From positions 208,501 through 272,500 of the forward strand of contig BGOI01000001.1 in the NCBI GenBank assembly GCA_003569165.1: a stretch of DNA of 64,000 nt, given 5' to 3'. Positions 1-8,628 of this stretch are shown here, in pieces. This stretch comes from Opitutia bacterium (GTDB taxonomy: Bacteria > Verrucomicrobiota > Verrucomicrobiia > Opitutales > UBA953). The notes under the pieces were generated by a model that was not told the DNA's origin, ran no database searches, and was given only the letters and a program-made list of their open reading frames with translations. The first letter of the stretch is position 1; each line of letters opens with the position of its first letter. The translations under genes were made by a program, and so were the position numbers.

Positions 1-889
1 CCGAGAAGACGGCGCCGCCGGTATCGAGGGCGAGGTCGGTCGCGCGGACATCGGCGTCCGCGGCGACACCGAAGGTAATCACCGTACCGCGACGGCGACA
101 GGCTTCGGCGAGCACGCGTCCGGCCGGGTCGTCGATGTTGATGACGCAGACGTCGGGAACGGTGCCGATACGGCCGTCGAAGAGCGCCGTCTTCGCGTCG
201 AGGTATGAGGCTAGGTCGCCGTGATAGTCGACGTGATCGCGGGTCAGGTTGGTGAAAGCGGCGACGCGGAAGTGGAAGCCATGCACGCGGTCCTGATGGA
301 GCGCATGGGAGCTCACCTCGAGGCAGGCGCCCGCGCAACCCGCGTCGACCATTTGGCGGAAGAAGCCGGAGAGGTCAGCCGATTCCGGCGTCGTCTTATA
401 AGAGGGGATCGAACGTCGCCCGAGGTGATAGCGCACCGTTCCCACGAGGCCCCACTGGGAACCATCGGACTGCAACAAGTGGCGAAGGAGCGTCGAAATC
501 GTTGTCTTACCGTTGGTACCCGTCACGCCGACAAGCTGCAGGGCGGCTTCCGGGTGGCCGAAGAAACGGCGGGCGACTTCGGCCAGGGCTCGACGCGGAT
601 CAACGACTTGGGCGGCGGCGACCGCGGGCAGGCCGGCGACGGGTTCGCCCGAGATGATGGCGGCGGCGCCGCGGGCGATGGCATCGTCGAGGAACACGTG
701 CCCATTGGCGCGCAGGCCGGGTAACGCGAAGAACAGCGAGCCGGGGATGATCCGGCGGCTATCGGTGACGAGCGAGGAGATGCGGACGGAGCCATCGCCA
801 GTGCGGCCAAGGACGGGGAGGCCTTGCAGCAGCGAGTTGAAAGTGGGGCGCTCCATGGCGGCGGGCATCATCGCGAGAGGAGGCGTCAT
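1..889 (-). CDS. murE: UDP-MurNAc-tripeptide synthetase (MurE), C-terminus cut by window edge
   Basis: Adds the third amino acid (normally meso-diaminopimelate) to UDP-MurNAc-L-Ala-D-Glu in the cytoplasm. The ORF track misses it because its stop lies outside the window; I translated it from the minus strand. It shows VTDSR near residue 41, the ATP-binding VTGTNGKTT near 122-130, TTPES and LEVSSHAM further on, and FTNLTRDHVDYHG, which together are the MurE rather than MurF or MurC pattern. The ATG overlaps the ftsI stop as ATGA, supporting this start; ATG at codon 12 (MERPTF) is an alternative. It is the last visible gene of the mraZ-rsmH-ftsL-ftsI-murE operon. The amino acid specificity motif lies in the missing part, so Dap versus Lys cannot be read. 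Confidence 0.95.
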   Translation of the reverse strand, partial: MTPPLAMMPAAMERPTFNSLLQGLPVLGRTGDGSVRISSLVTDSRRIIPGSLFFALPGLRANGHVFLDDAIARGAAAIISGEPVAGLPAVAAAQVVDPRRALAEVARRFFGHPEAALQLVGVTGTNGKTTISTLLRHLLQSDGSQWGLVGTVRYHLGRRSIPSYKTTPESADLSGFFRQMVDAGCAGACLEVSSHALHQDRVHGFHFRVAAFTNLTRDHVDYHGDLASYLDAKTALFDGRIGTVPDVCVINIDDPAGRVLAEACRRRGTVITFGVAADADVRATDLALDTGGAVFS

Positions 890-2682
890 CGGCCGAGGTC
901 GGCGACGTGGGCACGCGGCACGGTGGAGACCGGAGGGATGTCGAGCCAGCGGATGCATTTCTCCGCGACGTCGCGGAAGATGGGAGCGGAGACCTTGCCG
1001 CCGTAGCCGACGCCCTCCCCTTGCGGCTCGTCGATGATCACCGTGATCGCGAGCTTCGGGTCGTTGACGGGGAAGAAGCCCGCGAAGGAGGCGACGTGGT
1101 GCGCGGAAGAGTAGCGGCCGTTAACAATCTTCTGCGTCGTGCCGGTCTTGCCCGCGACCTCGTAGCCCGGGATATCGGCGATCGGCGCCGTGCCGCCCTT
1201 GCCGCAGACCGCGCGCAAGAGCGTGGCCATCTGCGCGGCGGTCGCGGCGGAGACGGCACGGCCGCGCGAGCGCGGTCCGTAGTTGAGGACGGTTGCCTTC
1301 GTCTTCGGATCCTCGACGCGGAGGACGAGCTGCGGCTGCATCAGCAGGCCCTCGGCCGCAACGACCGACATCGCAAAGTGCATCTGCATCGCCGTGACGC
1401 TGACCGAATGGCCCATCGGCACGCGCGAGATCGTCAGCCCGTCCCAATCCTTCGGCGTGATGAGCAGGCCCGGAATTTCGGCACCGGTGATCAGGCCCGT
1501 CCGGGCACCGAAGCCGAAGGACTTAATGAGCGCGAAGAACTTATCTTCGCCGAGGCGTTCCGCGTACTGCATCCCGACCTGGACCGTGCCGCGGTTGGAG
1601 GATTCGCGGACGATCTGCCGGATGTCGGCGGCGCCCATGGCGTGCGAGTCGGCCGGCATGGAGACCATGCGGCCGCGGTAGGGGACCGTGGTGGCACCGC
1701 AGTCAAAGACCGAGTTCGGCGTGATGAGGCGTTCCTCGAGCGCACCGGAGACCGAGACAATCTTGAAGACCGAGCCGGGCTCGTAGACGTCGGACACGGC
1801 GCGGTTACGCTGACTATCCATCGGCGCGGCCTTCGGGTCGAAGAAACGGTTGAGATCGTAGGTCGGCCAGTTGGCGAGGCCGAGGATGCGGCCCGTGCGT
1901 GGCTCGCTCACGATGATGATGCCGCCTTTCGGATTATAGCGGGCCGCGGCGGCGGCAAGGGCGTCCTCGCAGGTCTTCTGGATGAGGCTGTTGATCGTCA
2001 GCACGATCGTGCTGCCGTCGACCGGTGCGACCTCGCGGAGGCGATTGCTCGTGATCTCGCGACGGCGGCCGTCGCGTTCAGATTCGATCCAACCCTTCTG
2101 ACCGAGGAGCAGGGGATTCATCACACTCTCAATCCCAGAAGCGGGGATGGCCTCCTTATTCACGTAGCCGAGCACGTGCGCGGCGAGCTGACCCTTCGGG
2201 TAGTTGCGGCGGTACTTCAGTTCCGCGCGGAGCGCCTTGATGCCGAGCGCCTTGATGCGCTTCATCGTGGCCTCATTGACCTCATGGGCGAGAACGGCCC
2301 AGCGGATCGTCTTTTGCTCGCCGGCCTCATTAAGGCGCGTCGTGGTCTCGAAGGCCTCGCGGACCTGGGAAAAAGGCAGATTAAGGATGGTCGCAACTTC
2401 CAGCACGCGCTCCTGCTCGCCTTTAACGAGCGAATCCGGATCCACGCCGATGTCCCAGACGTCCTCGGACACCGCCAGAAGGTTATCCTGTGAGTCGCGG
2501 ATCTCTCCGCGACGGCACGGGATCTCCTGGAGCACTCGGCGAGCCTGCAGCGCTTCCGCGCGCAGACGAGGGGCGTCGACCCAATGCAACCAAACCAGCC
2601 GCGAGATTACGGCCAGGAAGCAGAGGGAAACGGCCCAAGCCAGGAAACGGTAGCGCGTTCGCCTGGCGTGGGGGAGGCTCAT
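886..2682 (-). CDS. ftsI: Septal peptidoglycan transpeptidase FtsI / PBP3-like
   Basis: Class B penicillin-binding protein that cross-links septal peptidoglycan in the periplasm. From the chosen start (MSLPHARRT) it has 598 residues: a membrane segment at about 11-30, a PBP dimerisation region with RRGEIRDSQDNLLA near 58-70, and a transpeptidase domain with SVFK (catalytic Ser near 304), SSN near 361 and KTGT near 512. The ORF track starts 40 codons earlier at a GTG, but the internal ATG at 2682 overlaps the ftsL stop as ATGA, the junction type used throughout this operon. No PASTA domain is seen at the C-terminus, so it is FtsI-like rather than SpoVD-like. Confidence 0.95.
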   Translation of the reverse strand: MSLPHARRTRYRFLAWAVSLCFLAVISRLVWLHWVDAPRLRAEALQARRVLQEIPCRRGEIRDSQDNLLAVSEDVWDIGVDPDSLVKGEQERVLEVATILNLPFSQVREAFETTTRLNEAGEQKTIRWAVLAHEVNEATMKRIKALGIKALRAELKYRRNYPKGQLAAHVLGYVNKEAIPASGIESVMNPLLLGQKGWIESERDGRRREITSNRLREVAPVDGSTIVLTINSLIQKTCEDALAAAAARYNPKGGIIIVSEPRTGRILGLANWPTYDLNRFFDPKAAPMDSQRNRAVSDVYEPGSVFKIVSVSGALEERLITPNSVFDCGATTVPYRGRMVSMPADSHAMGAADIRQIVRESSNRGTVQVGMQYAERLGEDKFFALIKSFGFGARTGLITGAEIPGLLITPKDWDGLTISRVPMGHSVSVTAMQMHFAMSVVAAEGLLMQPQLVLRVEDPKTKATVLNYGPRSRGRAVSAATAAQMATLLRAVCGKGGTAPIADIPGYEVAGKTGTTQKIVNGRYSSAHHVASFAGFFPVNDPKLAITVIIDEPQGEGVGYGGKVSAPIFRDVAEKCIRWLDIPPVSTVPRAHVADLGR

Positions 2683-3059
2683 CGAGAGCGCGGTCCTCCC
2701 TGCCCACCCCAAGAGAGGGAGGCGATTTCGCGGGCCGTCATCCGAGGGCTCGCGGAAAGCATGGGCGGCGGGGATGCGACCGCCGGGAAATAACGTACCC
2801 ACACCACCTGTTCGGGGACCGGAGGCTTCAGCGCATCACCAATGCGCTGCTGGAGCTCGAGGGTATTGAGGAGCTCATCGCGCGTGCGGCGGAGTCTCTC
2901 GAGCTCCTTCTTAGAGAGGGAGATGTCGCGCTCCATGCGCTGGATGCGACTACCGATGGTGTCAGCCTCAACGCGCAAGCGCATGATGTTGATCGTCCCA
3001 AGAGCGAAGGCACCGACGGCGGCGAAAACGAAAACCCAGGTGAAGATACGCGGGCTCAT
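2679..3059 (-). CDS. ftsL: FtsL-like division protein
   Basis: Small bitopic protein of 126 residues expected to act in the FtsL/FtsB/FtsQ divisome subcomplex. It has a short cytoplasmic start, one membrane helix (about residues 5-26, FTWVFVFAAVGAFALG) and a heptad-rich periplasmic coiled coil (about 30-72). Sequence conservation in this family is weak; the call rests on topology and on the position between rsmH and ftsI. It overlaps both neighbours by four bases. The C-terminal tail after about residue 85 is proline- and serine-rich and lacks a recognised domain. Confidence 0.8.
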   Translation of the reverse strand: MSPRIFTWVFVFAAVGAFALGTINIMRLRVEADTIGSRIQRMERDISLSKKELERLRRTRDELLNTLELQQRIGDALKPPVPEQVVWVRYFPAVASPPPMLSASPRMTAREIASLSWGGQGGPRSR

Positions 3060-3973
3060 ACGGCGAGGCGGCGCACGGCGCGGAGGCGAGCCGAGCGGCT
3101 GCGGGGGTTGCGAACCTGTTCGGCGTCCGAGGGCTGGACCGCCTTGCGGGTGAGGAGGTCGGCCTGCTTCACGCGGTCATCCTGATTACGCGCGTCGTCG
3201 CGGTCGACGGGGCGGCCGGCGACCTCGTTCATGTAGCGCTTGACCATCCGGTCCTCAAGGGAGTGGAAGGAGATGACGGCGAGCACGCCACCAGGGGTGA
3301 GCTTGCCGAAGGCGAGCGGAAGGGCGTCGGCCAGGGCGCCGAGCTCATCGTTAACCGCGATGCGGACGCCTTGGAAGGTGCGGGTGGCCGGGTGCGGGCC
3401 GCGCGGCCCCGGAGCGGGGGGCGCGGCTTCCGCGACCAGTTCGGCGAAGGTGGAGGTGCGGGCGAGGCGGCCGGTGCCGCGGGCGGCGATGATGGCATTG
3501 ACCACGCGGAACCAGCGAGGCTCCTCGCCGTAGTCGCGGACCGCGCGTTCGATCTCGGTGCGGTCGCCGCGTTCGAGGAATTCAGCCGCGCTGCGGCCGA
3601 CGCGCGTGTCCATCCGCATGTCGTTCGGCGCGTCGAAGCGGAAAGAGAAACCGCGTTCCGGGACATCCAACTGGTACGAGGACACCCCAATGTCCATCAG
3701 AACACCGTCGAATCGCCCCGGAACGCGGTCAAGGTTACGAAAATTCTCAGAATGGAAACGCAGGTGGCCGGGATGGGCGGCGAGCAGCGCGCCGGAACGT
3801 TCCGCGGCGGCGGGATCGCGATCCATCGCGTCGATGGTGCAGAGCGGCGCGCGCGCGAGAATTGCCGCCGCGTGGCCGCCTCCGCCGAAGGTGCAGTCCA
3901 GGTAAGCACGGCCGTCCTGCGGAGCGAGGAGCGTCAAGCACTCCTCAAGCAAGACTGGAACGTGGCTGGTCAT
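3056..3973 (-). CDS. rsmH: 16S rRNA (cytosine-1402-N4)-methyltransferase RsmH (MraW)
   Basis: Uses SAM to methylate C1402 in the decoding centre of 16S rRNA. The N-terminus HVPVLLEECL and the SAM loop DCTFGGGGHAAAIL are classic, and GVLMDIGVSSYQLD, PDMR-like NDMRMD and ISFHSLEDRMVKRY are also family signatures. The ORF track begins at 4036, but the first residues do not resemble the family; ATG at 3973 (MTSHVPVLLEE) is preferred and gives 305 residues, normal length. The stop overlaps the ftsL start by four bases. It lies 52 bases downstream of mraZ in the dcw operon. Confidence 0.96.
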   Translation of the reverse strand: MTSHVPVLLEECLTLLAPQDGRAYLDCTFGGGGHAAAILARAPLCTIDAMDRDPAAAERSGALLAAHPGHLRFHSENFRNLDRVPGRFDGVLMDIGVSSYQLDVPERGFSFRFDAPNDMRMDTRVGRSAAEFLERGDRTEIERAVRDYGEEPRWFRVVNAIIAARGTGRLARTSTFAELVAEAAPPAPGPRGPHPATRTFQGVRIAVNDELGALADALPLAFGKLTPGGVLAVISFHSLEDRMVKRYMNEVAGRPVDRDDARNQDDRVKQADLLTRKAVQPSDAEQVRNPRSRSARLRAVRRLAV

Positions 3974-4025
3974 TCGGCGGGCTGTGAATAAAGTGTGAGT
4001 AGTGTAAGTAACTCTTGGATACGCC

Positions 4026-4478
4026 TCACAAGCCAAGCTCGCGCAGAGCGCGGAGGATGGTGAGCGCAGACTCGGATTCGCGATCGGCCTTAGGCGGCGT
4101 CGGCGAAGAGAGGTGGAAGGTGGTGAAACCGCCGCGGAAGATCACCTCGTGCTCGAGCTTCGCTTCCTTGACGATGTGGTCGTTGAGCGTGATGCGGCCG
4201 GCCTTGTCACACGCGACCTGAATGCTGTTCGTCGCGAGAAGGCTGAGCGCATCCATCTTCACCGGGTCACTCACCGTGACCTGCTGAGCCGCGTCGCGAA
4301 TGCGTTCAGCCATCGACGGCGGGAACACGACGATCGATCCCAACGCGGGGTGGAACATCGCGAGAAAAGTCGCTTCCGCATCGAAACGCCAGGCCGCCGG
4401 GATGGTGACACGGTTCTTCTCATCCAACTTTCCGTTGTGGATGCCGGTGAAGAGACCGTTGTTGGCGCCAATAGACAT
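4026..4478 (-). CDS. mraZ: Transcriptional regulator / cell division protein MraZ
   Basis: DNA-binding protein of the AbrB-like SpoVT/MraZ fold that usually represses its own dcw operon. The 150-residue product has the duplicated MraZ unit: first copy with GKLDEKNRVTIPAAWR near 16-31, second with CDKAGRITLNDHIVKEA near 95-111. It is the first gene of the minus-strand division operon. Its upstream region holds evenly spaced GTGGG boxes, the known MraZ target type, which makes autoregulation likely. Confidence 0.95.
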   Translation of the reverse strand: MSIGANNGLFTGIHNGKLDEKNRVTIPAAWRFDAEATFLAMFHPALGSIVVFPPSMAERIRDAAQQVTVSDPVKMDALSLLATNSIQVACDKAGRITLNDHIVKEAKLEHEVIFRGGFTTFHLSSPTPPKADRESESALTILRALRELGL

Positions 4479-4493
4479 TGCATATGGGGAGTT

Positions 4494-4530
4494 GCCCCCA
4501 GTTCACCCACTTTTCCCCACACCCCTCCAC
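4494..4530 (-). promoter_or_regulatory. Probable MraZ operator and promoter of the dcw operon
   Basis: On the minus strand just before mraZ the sequence runs GTGGGGAAAA, GTGGGTGAAC, TGGGGGCAAC, that is G-rich TGGG boxes every 10 bases. MraZ is known to bind direct repeats of this type with about one helical turn between them. A TTGACG hexamer lies just upstream (about 4531-4537) and could be a -35 element; no good -10 was seen at the right spacing. Confidence 0.6.
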
Positions 4531-4589
4531 CCGTCAAGATTTTAGCCCCAGATCTGCCCAATTTCTTGTTCACAGCGCGGCCAGGGACA

Positions 4590-4610
4590 TTTAAATGACT
4601 GAATTCAGTC
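4590..4610. promoter_or_regulatory. Motif shared with the region before the giant prepilin-like gene
   Basis: TTTAAATGACT directly followed by an ATTCAGTC half, containing the perfect palindrome GACTGAATTCAGTC. A near copy is at 50868-50888. It sits in an AT-rich patch between divergent mraZ and the lipoprotein gene, so it could be an operator for either. The binding protein is unknown. Confidence 0.4.
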
Positions 4611-4741
4611 CTTATTTTATGTAAGTAACTAAATTACAGCATCTTAAGTGTATAAAAGTACAAAACAGCGATTTCTGGCGCCCCCCTCCCCGCCTCCAGG
4701 CCGCCCCCGGGGATCGGTCCGGTGCCAGGCGCGACCGCCGA

Positions 4742-4764
4742 TTGTAATGGTTTTACCATTACAA
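4742..4764. promoter_or_regulatory. Perfect 9-5-9 palindrome upstream of lipoprotein gene
   Basis: TTGTAATGG, five bases, then CCATTACAA: a perfect inverted repeat in an otherwise GC-rich stretch, about 100 bases before the lipoprotein start. It is followed by A residues rather than T residues on the plus strand, so it is more like an operator than a terminator for upstream plus-strand transcription. Confidence 0.4.
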
Positions 4765-4861
4765 AAAGACGCCTTGGGCGGCGGCGGGGCGAGGGCGAAA
4801 CTGTTTGCCAACGGACCCCGGCTGTGCTTTGACTCCAACCACTCAACCACGACTCTTGCAC

Positions 4862-5278
4862 ATGAAAACCGCTATCGCCCTCCTCGCCGTCCTCGTCCTC
4901 TCCGGATGCTCCACCCAGCTCGGCGTGGACAACTCCCAGAACAACGAGGCCTCCTACTCCAACGTCACCGGCATCCTGACCACCCGCTACACCGCGGACA
5001 CGACCGCCGTCTTCAACGCCGTGAAGCGCACCATCGACGCCATGCCCGGCACGCTTCGCACCGGCGAGACCGACGAAATCGGCGCTAACAAGGAACTGCT
5101 CAGCGTCGTGACCTACGCCCGCACCATCGGTGACCTTGAAATCAAGATCACCATCGAGAAGGCTGAAGACGAAGTCACCAAGGCCGTCTTCACCCAGGTG
5201 AAGGTCAAGTACGGCTTCTTCGGCAACCTGCCGGAGAGCCAGAAGATCGTCTCCAAGATCACTTCTAACCTGCGCTAA
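4862..5278 (+). CDS. DUF3568-like small lipoprotein
   Basis: A 138-residue protein starting [17 protein letters not shown]: a lipoprotein signal peptide with lipobox LSGC and lipidated Cys near 17. The ORF track start 57 bases earlier gives a poor N-terminus, so the internal ATG is chosen. The rest (repeated [20 protein letters not shown], then a charged beta-rich part) resembles the DUF3568 family of short envelope lipoproteins; function unknown. It is monocistronic: an intrinsic terminator follows within 30 bases. Confidence 0.75.
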   Translation: MKTAIALLAVLVLSGCSTQLGVDNSQNNEASYSNVTGILTTRYTADTTAVFNAVKRTIDAMPGTLRTGETDEIGANKELLSVVTYARTIGDLEIKITIEKAEDEVTKAVFTQVKVKYGFFGNLPESQKIVSKITSNLR

Positions 5279-5303
5279 ACGCCGGGGCGGAACCGCCAAA
5301 CGG

Positions 5304-5343
5304 ACGCCGCCCAGCCACCTGGCTAGGCGGCGTTCTTTTTTAA
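5304..5343 (+). terminator. Intrinsic terminator after the lipoprotein gene
   Basis: ACGCCGCC pairs with GGCGGCGT, with a second short CAGCC/GGCT stem inside, followed by TTCTTTTTTT. It ends 12 bases before aroC, so aroC must be read through or have its promoter inside this stretch. Confidence 0.85.
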
Positions 5344-5354
5344 CCACTTTCCCA

Positions 5355-6464
5355 ATGGGCAACATCCACGGACACAGTTTCCGCATCACCACCTTCGGCG
5401 AAAGCCACGGTCCCGCCCTCGGCGTCATCATCGATGGCTGCCCTCCCCGCGTGCCGTTCGACGCCGCCTTCCTGCGTAGCGAGCTCGCCCGTCGCCGCCC
5501 CGGCCAGAGCGCCCTGACCACGCAGCGCAAGGAAGCGGACGTACCGGAAATCCTCTCGGGCGTCTCGCAGGATGGACTCACCCTCGGCTCACCCATCGCT
5601 ATCGTCATCCGCAACGGCGACCAGCGCCCTCAGGCCTACGCCGAGATGAAGGCGGCCTATCGTCCGTCGCACGCCGACTTCACCTACGACGCCAAGTATG
5701 GCATCCGCGCCGTCGAAGGCGGGGGCCGTTCGTCCGCCCGCGAAACCGCTGCGCGCGTCGCTGCCGGCGCCGTCGCCAAAACGGTACTCAAACACGCCTG
5801 CGGCGCCCGCATCATCGCTTGGGTTGAAAGTGTCGGCGACGTGCGCATGCCCGCCGCCGCCAAGGCACCGACGTTGAAGCAGGTGGAGGCCACGCCAACG
5901 CGTTGCCCGCATCCCGCCACCGCCGGCAAAATCGATGCGCTCATCCGCGCAGCTCGCGCCGACGGCGATTCCGTCGGTGGCGTCATCTGCTGCGTCATCG
6001 AGAATCTTCCCGCCGGACTCGGCTCACCGGTCTTTGATCGTTTCGAAGCTGACCTCGCCAAGGCCATGCTCTCGCTGCCTGCAACCAAGGGCTTCGAAAT
6101 TGGCAGCGGCTTCGCCGGCACTGTCCTCCGCGGCAGCGCGCATAACGATGAGTTCATCCGCAAGGGTGGCCGCATCCGCACCGCGACCAACCGTTCCGGC
6201 GGCACGCAGGGCGGCATCACCAACGGCGAAGACGTTGTCTTCCGTATCGCTTTCAAGCCCACCGCCACCGTGCTCAAGCCGCAGAAGACGGTCCGCCCCG
6301 ACGGCAAGGCCACCGAGCTCAGCGCCAAGGGTCGCCACGACCCGTGCGTGCTCCCGCGCGCCGTGCCCATCGTCGAAGCCATGGCCGCCCTAGTGGCCGT
6401 GGATCACTGGATCCGCGACCGCGGACAGAACGCCCCCTTCGGCCGCTGCGGACGTAAGGCATGA
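5355..6464 (+). CDS. aroC: Chorismate synthase
   Basis: Last step of the shikimate pathway: converts EPSP to chorismate using reduced FMN. The N-terminus [18 protein letters not shown], the internal [22 protein letters not shown] (near 114-135) and the late [17 protein letters not shown] (near 275-291) are the three classic AroC signatures. Length 369 is normal. The stop overlaps the next gene by four bases (ATGA), so the two are translated together although no pathway link is evident. Confidence 0.97.
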   Translation: MGNIHGHSFRITTFGESHGPALGVIIDGCPPRVPFDAAFLRSELARRRPGQSALTTQRKEADVPEILSGVSQDGLTLGSPIAIVIRNGDQRPQAYAEMKAAYRPSHADFTYDAKYGIRAVEGGGRSSARETAARVAAGAVAKTVLKHACGARIIAWVESVGDVRMPAAAKAPTLKQVEATPTRCPHPATAGKIDALIRAARADGDSVGGVICCVIENLPAGLGSPVFDRFEADLAKAMLSLPATKGFEIGSGFAGTVLRGSAHNDEFIRKGGRIRTATNRSGGTQGGITNGEDVVFRIAFKPTATVLKPQKTVRPDGKATELSAKGRHDPCVLPRAVPIVEAMAALVAVDHWIRDRGQNAPFGRCGRKA

Positions 6465-7192
6465 CCCCGATCATCATCATCCTCGGTCCCACTGGCGCCG
6501 GCCGGGCCGACACGGTGCGCGAGCTGGCTGAGAACGCCTGGCCCGAAGGCCGCAAGATCCGCATCCTCCGCGAAGCGCGCGAAGGCGGCATCGCTCCTGA
6601 CCAATGGGAATTCAAAGACGGACAGGCCATCCTGCCTGCACCGGGTGACGAAGACGCCGCCATCCTGGTGACCAACGGCTCCCTTCACATGATTGACCAG
6701 ATGGAAGCGCTCCACCGCACCATCCGGCCAATGATGCCCGATGCCGTATGGCGCGTCGCGCGCATCATCACCGTCGTCGACTGCCCCCTGACGATGAAGC
6801 ACAAAGCCATCGAGGAATGGTACCGCACGTGCGTCCACTTCTCCGACGCGGTCATCATCAATCGCCGCTGGGAAGTCCCCGGTCAGTGGGTCACCAAGTT
6901 CCTCGAGCCGTACGAGAAGGAATTCTACCCCTGCCTTTTCTTCAACCTGACGAAGATTGGCGCGATCGCCAACCCGCCCGCCGTCATCGACGGCGAGCCG
7001 CTGCGCCTGTCACATATCTTCGACGACATCGATGCCGTCGATGAGATGGAATTCGACGAGGATAATCTCCCCGACGAACCGTTCGACCTGGTCCGCCAGG
7101 TGGACAAGTATTTCGCTCGCGACGAACTCGGTCGCCGCAACATCCTCGTCCCCGAGATCGGCGACCTGCTCAAGCAGGAGGGCCGCGGCTGA
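6461..7192 (+). CDS. Degenerate CobW/G3E-like P-loop protein, unknown function
   Basis: 243 residues. The N-terminus [15 protein letters not shown] is P-loop-like, but the Walker A lysine and Ser/Thr (GKS/T) are Arg-Ala. Later RIITVVDC...[11 protein letters not shown] resembles the CobW pattern TVVDA...ADVIVLNKxD, again with the NKxD box lost (NRRW). The C-terminal third is acidic ([21 protein letters not shown]) and has no known domain. I infer a G3E-like fold that may not bind GTP normally. Coupled to aroC by a four-base overlap and 11 bases before the acyltransferase gene. It could also be an unrelated P-loop protein. Confidence 0.55.
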   Translation: MTPIIIILGPTGAGRADTVRELAENAWPEGRKIRILREAREGGIAPDQWEFKDGQAILPAPGDEDAAILVTNGSLHMIDQMEALHRTIRPMMPDAVWRVARIITVVDCPLTMKHKAIEEWYRTCVHFSDAVIINRRWEVPGQWVTKFLEPYEKEFYPCLFFNLTKIGAIANPPAVIDGEPLRLSHIFDDIDAVDEMEFDEDNLPDEPFDLVRQVDKYFARDELGRRNILVPEIGDLLKQEGRG

Positions 7193-7203
7193 AGGCTTTC
7201 CTG

Positions 7204-8076
7204 ATGCGGCCGCTGATCGTCACCTACGCCTGGCTGCTCACCCGCCTTCCCGAAGCGTTCGCCCGTCTCAACGCCGCGCTCCTCGGTCAGGTCCTCTGGC
7301 TCCTCCGCGGCAAGGTCATCCGCCGCAATCTCACCAAGGCGTTCCCTGACAAGGATGCCGCCTGGGTCCTCCGCGTCGGCCGCGTATCATGCCGTCGCAC
7401 GGCCGAGATGGGCCTCTTCTCCATCGCCTCGCCCTTGATGCCGGAAGCCGAAATCCGCGACCGTATCGTCGTGGATGAAAGCATGCTGGGTTCCGAACAC
7501 GGGATGCCGCCTAAGGGCACTGGCGCAGTCCTCTTCGTACCCCACTTCGCCCTGATGGAGATGATGACCGCCGCCCCGCTCCTGAGCCCCGAACTGGCGA
7601 AACGCGAATGGGTCGCCGTCTACCGACCACTCGATCAGCCCGCCGCCGAAAGTTGGGTCAAGGAAGCCCGCGAGCGCTTCGGCATGAAGCTGGCCTCGCG
7701 CCGCGAAGGCTTCGCGCGCGCGATGAAGGCCGTCCGCGAGGGACATGTGGCCGCCATCCTTTTCGATCAGACGACGCAGAGCGGTTCCATCTGGCAATTC
7801 CTCGGTGCACCCTGCGCCGTCACCGAACTACCCGGCATCATCGCGCAGCGCTTCAAGTGCCCGAGCCGTATCTTCTGGGCGGATCGCACGGGCTTCTGGC
7901 GTTGCCGACTGCGCATGGAAGCCCTGCACGCGACGGATTCCATCGGACTGACGATCGAATCGAACGCCTGGCTCGAGCGGAAGCTACGCTCCGGCGATGA
8001 CGCCTGCGCCAACTGGCTCTGGGCACACGACCGGTGGAAGCACGGCCAGCTCCCGTTCAAGAAGCTCGGCGAATAA
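7204..8076 (+). CDS. Lysophospholipid / lipid A acyltransferase family protein (LpxL/HtrB-like)
   Basis: 290-residue member of the lipid A late acyltransferase family, expected at the inner membrane to add a fatty acid to a lipid A precursor. It shows the HX4E catalytic motif HFALME near 116-121, the region VAAILFDQTTQSG typical of HtrB-like enzymes, and the C-terminal WLWAHDRWK. The N-terminus has a hydrophobic segment (VTYAWLLTRLPEAFARLNAALLGQVLWLL). Acyl-chain or substrate specificity cannot be read. It ends three bases from the convergent secreted-protein gene, leaving no room for a terminator. Confidence 0.85.
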   Translation: MRPLIVTYAWLLTRLPEAFARLNAALLGQVLWLLRGKVIRRNLTKAFPDKDAAWVLRVGRVSCRRTAEMGLFSIASPLMPEAEIRDRIVVDESMLGSEHGMPPKGTGAVLFVPHFALMEMMTAAPLLSPELAKREWVAVYRPLDQPAAESWVKEARERFGMKLASRREGFARAMKAVREGHVAAILFDQTTQSGSIWQFLGAPCAVTELPGIIAQRFKCPSRIFWADRTGFWRCRLRMEALHATDSIGLTIESNAWLERKLRSGDDACANWLWAHDRWKHGQLPFKKLGE

Positions 8077-8079
8077 GCC

Positions 8080-8358
8080 TTACTTCTTTGGGGCGACGGC
8101 CGGCGACGCCGAGGCTTCGCCTTCAGCTAGCTTACGGCGCTTCTTCTCCGCTTCCTTAGCGTCGCTCGACTTGCCTTTTTCCTTGTCGATCTCCGGTCCA
8201 TATTTCTCGGCAAGCTTACGGAGGAATTCCATCCGCTGCTCCGTCGTGAGGGCCTGGATACGCGTGCGTTCGGCCTTGGCCTCCGCCGGGCTCAGCGTCT
8301 TGAAGTGGTGCTCGAGCACGCGGGAACCGTAGCCGCCGCGTTCGCGCATGTCCTTCAT
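8080..8358 (-). CDS. C-terminal part of a secreted DUF3106-like protein (split by apparent frameshift)
   Basis: 92 residues, highly charged, helical (MKDMRERGGYGSRVLEHHF; LSPAEAKAERTRIQALTTEQR), ending in a Lys/Ala/Ser-rich tail. It overlaps the stop of the upstream ORF as ATGA. The upstream ORF ends with KYEAATPRSARRS, but one extra C in its CCCC run would give KYEAATPEERKKIMKDM and fuse both into one protein with repeated 'SPEE/SRRE' style helices. The pair is therefore better read as one gene 8080-8624. True coupled translation of two ORFs is the alternative. Confidence 0.6.
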   Translation of the reverse strand: MKDMRERGGYGSRVLEHHFKTLSPAEAKAERTRIQALTTEQRMEFLRKLAEKYGPEIDKEKGKSSDAKEAEKKRRKLAEGEASASPAVAPKK

Positions 8359-8624
8359 GATCTTCTTGCGCTCCTCGGGGTGGCAGCCTCGTACTTGGCC
8401 AGATGGGTCGCGAATTCGCGACGGGACTCGGGCGACATGCGCTCCATCTTCTCGATGGCCGAGCGCATGCGGGTGAGACGCTCGGGCGGAAGCTCGAGAA
8501 TCTTGCGGATGGTCTGGATCTCCTCGGCGGTCGGCTCGGATTCGGGCGGACGGCCGGAAGCCTGCTGGGCAAAAGAACCAGCGGCCGCCAAGAGGAGAAC
8601 CGCGAGAAGGGAAAACTTCTTCAT
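8355..8624 (-). CDS. Secreted DUF3106-like protein, N-terminal part
   Basis: Starts MKKFSLLAVLLLAAAGSFAQQ, a clear signal peptide with cleavage near residue 20. It continues with Glu/Arg-rich helices (LELPPERLTRMRSAIEKMERMSPESRREFATHL) resembling DUF3106, a periplasmic family often seen with ECF sigma systems. The ORF-track start 45 codons upstream runs through the preceding gene and is rejected. Third gene behind the ECF sigma factor; probably its target or a stress-sensing partner by context only. Confidence 0.65.
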   Translation of the reverse strand: MKKFSLLAVLLLAAAGSFAQQASGRPPESEPTAEEIQTIRKILELPPERLTRMRSAIEKMERMSPESRREFATHLAKYEAATPRSARRS

Positions 8625-8628
8625 CGGA

